A stretch of 64,000 nucleotides of DNA from Equibacterium sp963662035 (GTDB lineage: Bacteria > Bacteroidota > Bacteroidia > Bacteroidales > UBA932): contig CAVLDO010000002.1 of the NCBI GenBank assembly GCA_963662035.1, positions 68,291 through 132,290 on the forward strand, written 5' to 3'. How positions within the stretch are numbered: position 1 is the stretch's first letter; every line of letters begins with the position of its first letter. Shown here one piece after another: positions 26,884 through 33,884 of this stretch. The position numbers and the translations under genes are program-made. Below the pieces are notes generated by a model. It did not search any database. It saw only the letters and a list, made by a program, of their open reading frames with translations, and was not told the origin of the DNA.

Positions 26884-27950
26884 TGAAGCGCATCCTGCTG
26901 CTGGCTTTTATGTCTTTTGCGCCGCTTTCCATGCTCGCGCAGAGCGAAGATAGCAGCGCCGAAGATTCCTATACCGAAGGGGAAACTGAAGAGGTCCGGT
27001 ATGAGCCCCGCATCAGCGGCACCGTGCGCGGCAAGGGGGAATTTCTCACCGGCAGCGCCCGGGCCCGCTTACAAGTGCGCAACGCCCGCCTCTCGGTTTC
27101 GGGAAATGTCGCCCCGATTGTCAGCTACAAGGTAGAGGTGGATCTGTGCGACGAGGGGGTTATAAAAATGCTGGACGCCTACGCGGCGATAAAGAGTGTC
27201 GGCGGCCTGACGCTGCGCATAGGGCAGATGCGCGTCCCCTTTACAATCGACGCCCACCGCTCGCCCCACCAGCAGTTTTTCGCAAACCGCTCTTTCATCG
27301 CCAAGCAGGTGGGAAATGTGCGTGATGTCGGTTTATACGGCGCCTGTTCATTTGCCGGCGTGCCGCTCAAGGTAGAGGCGGGTCTTTTCAACGGCTCCGG
27401 CCTCACTAACCAGAAGGAATTCTTCACCAGCGAGTTCAACTTCTCTTCCAAGGCGGAGCTTTTTCTGCAGTGCGGACTGACTCTGGTGGCTTCCGTGCAG
27501 AAACTCTCCCCCTGCGGGGTTGATGTCTTCCTGTACGATGCCGGCGCCGGGCTGCACAAGGGCCGCTGGAGGCTGGAGGCTGAATATCTGCGCAAGAATT
27601 ACTCCCGGGGGGCATTCGAGCCGGTGGATGCTTTCGACGCCTTTGCGGTGTATGACCTGCCGATAGAAAAGACCTTGCGCAAGGTGAGCTTCCTGTGCCG
27701 CTACGATATGATGGGAGACCACAGCGACGGTACTGCTTTTATGGTTGACGACACCGGCAATTCCACCGGCGTGTTTGCTCAGTCAGACGCATCGCGGCAC
27801 AGGGTGACCGCGGGGGTGACCCTCTCGCTTGCCCGCAAGATGGACGCCGATGTGCGCATCAACTATGAGAAGTATTTTTATGATGATATTTCGCTTGCCA
27901 AGGCATCGGAGAACGACAAGGCGGTAGTGGAACTGATTGTACGCTTCTAA
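26883..27950 (+). CDS. Phosphate-selective porin O/P-like outer membrane protein
   Basis: A 355-residue barrel with signal peptide MKRILLLAFMSFAPLSMLAQ. The pattern GTVRGKGEFLTGSARARLQVRNARLSVSG, the central LRIGQMRVPFTIDAHRSP and the C-terminal strand VVELIVRF match the OprO/OprP porin family, trimeric anion or phosphate channels in the outer membrane. The ATG overlaps the transporter stop (TGATG). The phosphate call rests on family plus the PiT neighbour. Confidence 0.88.
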   Translation: MKRILLLAFMSFAPLSMLAQSEDSSAEDSYTEGETEEVRYEPRISGTVRGKGEFLTGSARARLQVRNARLSVSGNVAPIVSYKVEVDLCDEGVIKMLDAYAAIKSVGGLTLRIGQMRVPFTIDAHRSPHQQFFANRSFIAKQVGNVRDVGLYGACSFAGVPLKVEAGLFNGSGLTNQKEFFTSEFNFSSKAELFLQCGLTLVASVQKLSPCGVDVFLYDAGAGLHKGRWRLEAEYLRKNYSRGAFEPVDAFDAFAVYDLPIEKTLRKVSFLCRYDMMGDHSDGTAFMVDDTGNSTGVFAQSDASRHRVTAGVTLSLARKMDADVRINYEKYFYDDISLAKASENDKAVVELIVRF

Positions 27951-27983
27951 ATGCCGCAGGATACGCCCAGACCACTAATTTTA

Positions 27984-27991
27984 TATCTTTG
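27984..27991 (+). promoter_or_regulatory. Putative -7 box TATCTTTG
   Basis: TATCTTTG lies 4 bp before the ATG at 27996. No TTG is found 19 bp upstream, so this internal promoter is tentative. If used, the message would be leaderless or nearly so. Confidence 0.4.
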
Positions 27992-27995
27992 CGGC

Positions 27996-28916
27996 ATGGG
28001 AAAAAGATTCACTGCCACTCTGGCATTAGTTATGGCTGCGCTGGGAGCCTTTGCGCAAAGCGCCAACATATTGCACGACGCCCACTTTGCGGGCGGTTTC
28101 ACCGTTTACTCCACCGACCCGGGCAAGGACACTGTCGCCGGACACCTAATATGCGACAGCACCGCCACCGCCGTCTGGAACTTGAGGCAGTACAATTCGC
28201 GCTTCGATATGGCGCAGTGTACTCTTGAGAACTTCGGCAACCGCCACACCTTTTCACGGGCGGGCAACGGCAATCTCAACGCCAAGACTCTCGCGGTGAA
28301 CCCCTCGCGCGGCTCGCTGAATCTCGAATGCAACGCCTCGGCCGAATACACCGGCATACGGCGCGGCGAGTGTCCGTGGGTCTATATGACAGTGGACGCC
28401 CCCACCGACACCGTAAGAATGGGGCAGGGTAGCCATCTGAAGATGAGCTTTGCCTTTCGCCAAACCCTCTACGAGGACTGTATGGGCTTTTTGGCAGACA
28501 AGAGCCTGCACGCCGCCGTTTACCGCGTGTTTCTGCAGATGCGCAATCTGAATGTGGGGAGCGCACTTTACGGCAGGCAGTTCCGTTTGGGAATGGTGAT
28601 TTTTGACAACAGGTATATGGGGCAGCAGCGCTCCGGGAGCATTTCCGCCTCCGGAAAAGAAGGGGCCCTGTTTGACTATTTCGCCCCCACGGGCCGCTAT
28701 CTTGCCGGCGGAAAACTGCCCAAGGTGCGCCAGAAGGGGAGCGTAAACGCCGATTTGGAGGCCCTGCTCCAGGAGGCTCTGTCTGCCGCGCAGGCTGCCG
28801 GCTATCTGGGAGAGAGCTCTCCGGCGGAGTGGGAGATAGTGGGCTGCGACCTCGGCTGGGAAATGACCGGCACCTACAACGCCGCCCTCGAGGTCCGCGA
28901 CATAGTGATCCGTTAA
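27996..28916 (+). CDS. Secreted protein of unknown function
   Basis: I place the start at 27996, where a signal peptide begins (MGKRFTATLALVMAALGAFAQ); an in-frame ATG at 27951 would put 15 polar residues before it. The mature part (about 285 residues) is beta-rich, has no membrane segment or lipobox, and contains strings such as NILHDAHFAGGF, SLNLECNASAEYTGIRRGE and KMSFAFRQTLYEDCMGFLADK. I do not recognise a domain. It follows the porin by 45 bp, with its own possible promoter, and shares four bases with the stop of the convergent ansA. Confidence 0.7.
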   Translation: MGKRFTATLALVMAALGAFAQSANILHDAHFAGGFTVYSTDPGKDTVAGHLICDSTATAVWNLRQYNSRFDMAQCTLENFGNRHTFSRAGNGNLNAKTLAVNPSRGSLNLECNASAEYTGIRRGECPWVYMTVDAPTDTVRMGQGSHLKMSFAFRQTLYEDCMGFLADKSLHAAVYRVFLQMRNLNVGSALYGRQFRLGMVIFDNRYMGQQRSGSISASGKEGALFDYFAPTGRYLAGGKLPKVRQKGSVNADLEALLQEALSAAQAAGYLGESSPAEWEIVGCDLGWEMTGTYNAALEVRDIVIR

Positions 28917-29953
28917 AAGCGTGCGGCCTCTGTCGTGATTTCTCCCCGCAGGTCGCAGTTCATCAGGCGGCGAATTTCGCTTTGCGGCAGATCCCGCCCC
29001 ATCAGATACATCAGTTTTGTAAGGGCCGCCTCCACGGTGCTGTCGTGCCCGCTCACAACCCCGGCGTCCAGCAGCTGCCGCCCCGTTTCGTAGCGCTCCA
29101 TCTCCACGCTGCCGGTGGCGCACTGCGTTATGTTCACGATGGTCTTGCCGGCAATCACGGCACTTCTGAGCGAATCCACCAGCCACCTGTTGTGGGGGGC
29201 GTTGCCCGAGCCGAAGGTGCGGAAAATTATTCCGTGCACCCGGTCGCTCTCCAGCACCGGGGCCACCGCCTCGCGCTGCAATCCGGGGAACAGCGAGAGA
29301 ATCACTATGCCGGAATCCATCTTGCGCCACGCATCAAACGTCTCCACGGGGGAAGGCCGGCGCAGAAACTCGCGGTGGTAGGTGATGTCGGTGCCGGTGT
29401 CGGCCAGCACCGGGTAGTTGCTGGACACGAATGCGGTGAGCGAATTTGCGCTGGCCTTGCTGGCGCGGTTGCCCCGCAGCAGCTGGTCGTGAAAATAGAT
29501 GCACACTTCGCTCACTATCGGCGCCCCCGAGGGGTCTTTGGCGGCTGCGATTTCTATCGCCGTAATAAGGTTCTCCTTTGCATCGGTGCGGATCGCCCCC
29601 AGCGGAAGCTGGCTTCCTGTGAGAATCACCGGCTTGGAGAGGCCGCGCAGCATAAAGCTCAGCGCAGAGGCGGTGAAGGCCATCGTGTCGGTGCCGTGCA
29701 GAATCACGAACCCCGAATACCGGCTGTAGTTGGCCTCTATTATCTCCACCAGAAGAGCCCAGTGGGAGGGCGTCATATCGGAGGAGTCGATGGCCTGCTC
29801 AAAGTTGGCGGTCTCTATCTCGGCTCCGAAGCGGCTGATTTCAGGCACGGCGGCGGTGAGGTTGGCGGCGGTGCAGGGCTCCAGCGCCCCGGTGCGGGGA
29901 TTGTGCACCATTGCGATGGTTCCGCCGGTATATATTATGAGTATCTTTGACAT
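28913..29953 (-). CDS. ansA: Type I L-asparaginase
   Basis: A 346-residue enzyme hydrolysing asparagine to aspartate and ammonia. The catalytic threonines lie in IIYTGGTIAM (near residue 10) and FVILHGTDTMAFTASALSFM (near 85-104), with SKPVILTGSQLPLG following. It has no signal peptide, so it is the cytoplasmic type I form. The gene is divergent from tRNA-Glu; CAAAGTTA at 29973-29980 (TAACTTTG on the minus strand) is a probable -7 box. Confidence 0.95.
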   Translation of the reverse strand: MSKILIIYTGGTIAMVHNPRTGALEPCTAANLTAAVPEISRFGAEIETANFEQAIDSSDMTPSHWALLVEIIEANYSRYSGFVILHGTDTMAFTASALSFMLRGLSKPVILTGSQLPLGAIRTDAKENLITAIEIAAAKDPSGAPIVSEVCIYFHDQLLRGNRASKASANSLTAFVSSNYPVLADTGTDITYHREFLRRPSPVETFDAWRKMDSGIVILSLFPGLQREAVAPVLESDRVHGIIFRTFGSGNAPHNRWLVDSLRSAVIAGKTIVNITQCATGSVEMERYETGRQLLDAGVVSGHDSTVEAALTKLMYLMGRDLPQSEIRRLMNCDLRGEITTEAARF

Positions 29954-29989
29954 CTTTTGCGAATTTGGCCACCAAAGTTACTTTTTTTT

Positions 29990-30019
29990 TTGGTAGTGAC
30001 GAAAATAGTTCTATCTTTG
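29990..30019 (+). promoter_or_regulatory. Consensus promoter of tRNA-Glu
   Basis: TTG at 29990-29992, 19-bp spacer, TATCTTTG at 30012-30019. Transcription should begin about 30025, 17 nt before the tRNA. The ansA -7 box on the other strand is only 10 bp away. Confidence 0.8.
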
Positions 30020-30041
30020 CACTCGCAACAAGCAAACAGCC

Positions 30042-30116
30042 GGTCGATTCGTCTAACGGTTAGGACAAGAGATTCTCAATCTCTAAATAGGAGTTCGATT
30101 CTCCTATCGACTACCA
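30042..30116 (+). tRNA. tRNA-Glu (anticodon CTC)
   Basis: A full cloverleaf can be drawn: acceptor GGTCGAT with ATCGACT (G1-U72 wobble), anticodon stem AGAGA/TCTCT with loop TTCTCAA (anticodon CTC, reads GAG), T arm AGGAG TTCGATT CTCCT, discriminator A and an encoded CCA. A terminator follows and gltX, its synthetase gene, begins 46 nt downstream. Confidence 0.95.
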
Positions 30117-30123
30117 AAACCCC

Positions 30124-30153
30124 AAGCTGCCCGTAAAGGGGCGGCTTTTTTAT
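30124..30153 (+). terminator. Terminator between tRNA-Glu and gltX
   Basis: AAGCTGCCC (30124-30132) pairs with GGGCGGCTT (30139-30147) with one G-U, followed by a run of T. gltX starts 10 bp later, so gltX expression needs read-through of this site or a promoter I do not see. Confidence 0.8.
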
Positions 30154-30162
30154 TGTCCAAAT

Positions 30163-31680
30163 ATGAAAAAAGTCAGAGTCCGCTTTGCCCCCAGCCCCAC
30201 TGGCGCATTGCATATCGGCGGCGTACGCACAGCCCTTTACAACTACCTTTTCGCACGCAAAAACGGCGGTGATTTCATCCTCCGCATAGAGGATACCGAC
30301 AGCCAGAGGTTTGTGCCCGGCGCGGAAGACTACATAATAGAGTCGCTCAAGTGGTGCGGCATTCAGGTTGACGAAGGCGTAGGCGTGGGCGGCCCGCACG
30401 CCCCTTACCGCCAGAGCGAGCGGCGCGGAATCTACCTCAAATACGCGATGCAGCTTATCGAAAGCGGCGATGCTTATTATGCCTTCGACACTGCCGAGGC
30501 TCTCGCCAACCTGCGCACCGAGTGCGAGTCGCGCAGCGAGACATTCTCGTACGATGCCCGCAGCCGCGGCGGCCTCTGCAATTCGCTCTCGCTGCCCGAT
30601 GATGAGGTGCGGCGCCGCATAGACTCCGGCGAGCAGTGGGTCATCCGCTTCAAGATGCCCGAGAACGAGAATGTGGAGATGGACGACATCATCCGCGGCC
30701 ACATCACAATAAACACCTCCACTCTCGACGACAAGGTTCTCTACAAATCGGCCGATGCGCTGCCCACATACCACCTTGCGAACATTGTTGACGACCATCT
30801 GATGGAGATAACCCACGTTATCCGTGGAGAGGAGTGGCTCCCCTCGCTGCCGCTGCACTTTCTGCTCTACCGCGCGTTCGGCTGGAGCGACAGCCGGCCG
30901 CAGTTCGCTCATCTGCCGCTGCTGCTCAAGCCGCAGGGGCAGGGCAAGCTGAGCAAGCGCGACGGCGACAAGTTCGGCTTCCCGGTATTCCCCCTGGAGT
31001 GGCACGCCCCGGGCGGGGAGGTCTCCATGGGCTACCGCGAGAGCGGCTATCTGCCCCAGGCATTTGTGAATATGCTGGCGCTGCTGGGCTGGAACCCCGG
31101 CACCGAACAGGAGATATTCTCTATGCAGGAGCTCTGCGAGCAGTTCTCCCTTGACAAGGTGAGCAAGTCGGGAGCCCGATTCAGCCCGGAGAAAGCCAAG
31201 TGGTTCAATGCGCAGTATATGCGCGCCTCCAGCGATGATTTCCTGGCGACCCTTCTGCTGCCGCAGCTCAAGGAGGCAGGCATAGAGACAAGCGCGGAGC
31301 GCGCCGCCGATGCAATCTCCATAATCAAAGAGCGGGCTACCTTCCCCAAAGACCTGTTTGACCTCACGATTTATATGTTCCGTGCTCCGGAGAGCTACGA
31401 TGACAAGAGCGTGGCCAAATTCTGGAAAGAGGAGAATGTGGGCTACATCCGGCAGCTGCGCGCGCTGATTGCGGAGCTTGAGGTGTTCGAGAGGGAGAGT
31501 GCAGAGCACATCGTGCGCGAATGGATAGAGGCCGGCAGCCTGCCTATGGGCAAAATAATGAACTGCCTGCGCATTGCCGTGATGGGTGTGGGGCAGGGGC
31601 CCGACATCTTCTCCGTGTGCGAATTCATCGGCAAGGACGAGACCCTGCGCCGCATAGACAAGGCCCTCGCCACCCTGTAG
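30163..31680 (+). CDS. gltX: Glutamate--tRNA ligase
   Basis: A 505-residue class I synthetase. FAPSPTGALHIGG carries the HIGH motif at residues 17-20, and GKLSKRDGDKFG has the KMSKS-type KLSKR at 262-266. FILRIEDTD and the C-terminal helical anticodon-binding domain are typical of bacterial GltX, and this is not GlnS. It is directly downstream of tRNA-Glu. I see no zinc-binding insertion cysteines. Confidence 0.97.
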   Translation: MKKVRVRFAPSPTGALHIGGVRTALYNYLFARKNGGDFILRIEDTDSQRFVPGAEDYIIESLKWCGIQVDEGVGVGGPHAPYRQSERRGIYLKYAMQLIESGDAYYAFDTAEALANLRTECESRSETFSYDARSRGGLCNSLSLPDDEVRRRIDSGEQWVIRFKMPENENVEMDDIIRGHITINTSTLDDKVLYKSADALPTYHLANIVDDHLMEITHVIRGEEWLPSLPLHFLLYRAFGWSDSRPQFAHLPLLLKPQGQGKLSKRDGDKFGFPVFPLEWHAPGGEVSMGYRESGYLPQAFVNMLALLGWNPGTEQEIFSMQELCEQFSLDKVSKSGARFSPEKAKWFNAQYMRASSDDFLATLLLPQLKEAGIETSAERAADAISIIKERATFPKDLFDLTIYMFRAPESYDDKSVAKFWKEENVGYIRQLRALIAELEVFERESAEHIVREWIEAGSLPMGKIMNCLRIAVMGVGQGPDIFSVCEFIGKDETLRRIDKALATL

Positions 31681-31695
31681 AGCTGAAGGAGGTTT

Positions 31696-31780
31696 TGCGC
31701 ACCAAAGCGGAGGATGCCTCAAGCAGCGGGGTGTTTCTCTACCTGCCAAGGCCGCCCTATAGGCGTAGTGCAGGTGCGCA
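31696..31780. repeat. Intergenic inverted repeat between gltX and the LytTR gene
   Basis: TGCGCACC (31696-31703) and GGTGCGCA (31773-31780) are perfect inverted copies 69 bp apart. The interior can form smaller pairs (CTAC with GTAG, CGCC with GGCG). No T-run follows, so it is not a standard terminator. The 174-bp gap has no coding potential that I can support. Confidence 0.45.
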
Positions 31781-31854
31781 TCACAATCTATGACTGCTAA
31801 ACAGCAGACATTTGTTATTGCTGCCGCGTAAGTTGAAAATCCGGGGGTCGGGGG

Positions 31855-32679
31855 TTAGAGCTTGGCGGCGAGGTCTTCGTAGTAGCGCTTGCTTACCGGG
31901 ATGGGAGCATCGTCGCTGAAGTCCAGCTCAGCCACTATCATATTCTCCTTCTCCTTGCGCAGTGCCTTTATGTGCTGCGGGTTTATGAAATACGAGCGGT
32001 GGCATCGCATAATGCCGTTGGCCGAGCAGGTCTCCTCCAGGCTCTTCATAGAGGCCCGCATCTCGTATGCCTTCTTCTTGTCCCCCTCCAGATAATTTAC
32101 TGTGACATAATTCTCGTCTGCCTTGATGTAGAGCACGCGGTCGGCGTTAACCACGAACTTGAGCGTGTGGCGGTTGTCGTAGAAATGCAACTTGGCATCG
32201 GCTGCAGGCTCTTCTGCGGCCCGCGCGCTTGTGGCGGCCAGAGTGAACGCCAGATCCAGAAACGCATACGGAAACACAAGCACCAGCGAGATATATCCCA
32301 GCGTAGCCACCAGCACCTCGGTGTACTGCACCGCGAAATCGGCTATCAGATCAACATACAACGCCACGAAAAAGGCGCTGAACAGAATCTCTCCGAAGCA
32401 CCACACCCTGTACCAGTTGAGGCTCAGGTGGCGGATGGCGCGGGTGAAATAGAGAATCATCCTTGATGAGAGCACCACCAGCAGTATGATGCACATCATC
32501 ATTGTAATGTTGAACGAATAAGAGGCGCGGGGCAGCTCCAGCATTGTGGACATATTGAACGGCTTGTAGAGCGCGGCGAATGCCCAGAAGAACGCCGGCA
32601 CCACGCTGAAGTAGAACGCGTGCGCCGTGAACTTGAGAAAAGTCTCCGGAATGGATTTATGTTTGAATGATGTCGCCAT
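31855..32679 (-). CDS. Membrane-bound LytTR-family transcriptional regulator
   Basis: A 274-residue protein with four predicted membrane helices in the first 150 residues (for example FYFSVVPAFFWAFAALY, ITMMMCIILLVVLSSRMILY, EILFSAFFVALYVDLIADFA) and a C-terminal LytTR DNA-binding domain (about 170-274). That domain contains RVLYIKADENYVTVNYLEG, MRASMKSLEE, MRCHRSYFINPQHI and the closing IPVSKRYYEDL. There is no receiver domain, so the membrane part probably senses the signal. It lies downstream of the fimbrial operon on the same strand but has its own promoter and is separated by a hairpin. Confidence 0.88.
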   Translation of the reverse strand: MATSFKHKSIPETFLKFTAHAFYFSVVPAFFWAFAALYKPFNMSTMLELPRASYSFNITMMMCIILLVVLSSRMILYFTRAIRHLSLNWYRVWCFGEILFSAFFVALYVDLIADFAVQYTEVLVATLGYISLVLVFPYAFLDLAFTLAATSARAAEEPAADAKLHFYDNRHTLKFVVNADRVLYIKADENYVTVNYLEGDKKKAYEMRASMKSLEETCSANGIMRCHRSYFINPQHIKALRKEKENMIVAELDFSDDAPIPVSKRYYEDLAAKL

Positions 32680-32707
32680 CAGCTCTTCTGCAATACGTCA
32701 ATGTTTG

Positions 32708-32738
32708 CAAAAATACAAATTGGCGCAAAATTCTGCAA
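32708..32738 (-). promoter_or_regulatory. Promoter of the LytTR gene
   Basis: On the minus strand TTG (complement of CAA at 32736-32738), 20-bp spacer, TATTTTTG (complement of 32708-32715). The leader to the ATG at 32679 would be about 22 nt. Confidence 0.6.
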
Positions 32739-32740
32739 AC

Positions 32741-32772
32741 AGGCCGCCTACCCCGGAAGGGGAGGGCGGCCT
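32741..32772 (-). terminator. Hairpin terminator of the fimbrial operon
   Basis: AGGCCGCC and GGCGGCCT arms enclose a nested CCCC-GGAA-GGGG hairpin. The T-tract after it on the minus strand is weak (TGTTTGC). It lies between the last fimbrial gene and the LytTR promoter. Confidence 0.55.
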
Positions 32773-32797
32773 TTGGCTAACGCAAAGGGATATTGTT

Positions 32798-33856
32798 TTA
32801 GAATGAAATCTCCTGCTCGGCCACCTCGACAAACGGCAGAACATTGAGAGTGAAAGAAATGTCGCTGGTGGAGAGATCTTTGTCGTCTTCAAGGTCGTCT
32901 TTGCCGTTGTCGTCAGGCTCCGAAGGGTCGGGGGTGCTTCCGTCGTCGGGAACACCGGCGCGGGTTATGGTGATGCTATACTCGTAGGAGTGGTTGCGCA
33001 TCACGCCGAAGTGCTCGTCGCCCGAGGTGAAGGCCATAGCGTTCCAAGTAGGGCCGTTGTTCACAGGCAGCGACCAGTAATATTTCTGACCGTCGATGGT
33101 GCCCTTTACGCAGAGGCGGACGACCTTGCTGCCCGATATGCAGAGCGTGGTCTTGCGGGGATAGCAGAAAAACTGGTGCCCGGTGGCTTCGGCGCCGTCG
33201 GCCATTGTGCCGATCAGGTCGTAAACTTCGAACGAATTCTGGTTGGCGGCGTAGAGTCCGGAGGTGTAGTTTGTCCCTTCAACGCCCGAGTAGCTCTCGG
33301 TGGTGGGGTAGTTCTTGATGTAGATAGCCACATCGCTCACGCTCTTGCCTTCCAGCGCTCCCGCAAGGTCGAATTTGAGCGATTTGACGCTGATTTTGCT
33401 CACCAGGCGTGTTACCGGGATGGTGATCGAGGAGGTGGAGGCGGTGACTGTCTCGGTGCAGCTGCCCGTCATCACCATATCGGCCAGGCCTTCGCTATCG
33501 AGATTCGATACCAGAGACATTACATCGTCGGGGCTGCTGACTCCGGTGAAGTTGAACTCCGAGTTGGGGTTGACAACGGCGATGAAGCTGCGGCTGCCTT
33601 TGGTTACGTTGATGCTGCCGGTCTTGCCCGTGACGGCGGCCGAGCCGTCCAGACGTTCTCCGTCGAATGCATACACATAGGCGGTGTTGACCGCCTCGTC
33701 GTCGATTCCGTCGGTGGCTTTTGTGGCGGTACCGAGCGAGAAGTTCACCACCACCGGAGAGTCCTGCTGCACATTTGTCGCAGGTTCTTCGATCGAGTTG
33801 CACGAGATTGACATCGCCGCTGCGGCGAGCGGAAGAAAAAACAGTTTCTTTTTCAT
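32798..33856 (-). CDS. Fimbrial stalk-like subunit (Mfa1/FimA superfamily lipoprotein)
   Basis: A 352-residue lipoprotein (MKKKLFFLPLAAAAMSISC, Cys19). The N-terminal half shows the fimbrillin pattern: VVVNFSLGTATKATDG, AYVYAFDGERLDG, RSFIAVVNPNSEF and IPVTRLVSKISVKSLKF. Towards the end is MRNHSYEYSITITRAG, an Asp-rich linker, and a last beta-strand (FTLNVLPFVEVAEQEISF) that would act as donor strand in type V pilus assembly. These subunits are lipidated, exported, cleaved by an Arg/Lys protease and polymerised. It is last in the operon. Whether it is the main shaft or an accessory subunit cannot be decided. Confidence 0.8.
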   Translation of the reverse strand: MKKKLFFLPLAAAAMSISCNSIEEPATNVQQDSPVVVNFSLGTATKATDGIDDEAVNTAYVYAFDGERLDGSAAVTGKTGSINVTKGSRSFIAVVNPNSEFNFTGVSSPDDVMSLVSNLDSEGLADMVMTGSCTETVTASTSSITIPVTRLVSKISVKSLKFDLAGALEGKSVSDVAIYIKNYPTTESYSGVEGTNYTSGLYAANQNSFEVYDLIGTMADGAEATGHQFFCYPRKTTLCISGSKVVRLCVKGTIDGQKYYWSLPVNNGPTWNAMAFTSGDEHFGVMRNHSYEYSITITRAGVPDDGSTPDPSEPDDNGKDDLEDDKDLSTSDISFTLNVLPFVEVAEQEISF

Positions 33857-33884
33857 TGTTTTGAATTGTTGGTTAATATGTTTG

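Noticed and set aside
30076..31749. A 557-codon minus-strand frame over gltX
   Set aside because: Antisense shadow of gltX; it also runs across the tRNA-Glu gene. No domain pattern.
13922..31813. The 12-mer CAGCAGACATTT shared by the rny leader and the gltX downstream gap
   Set aside because: About a hundred chance 12-mer matches are expected in 64 kb; the flanks do not align.
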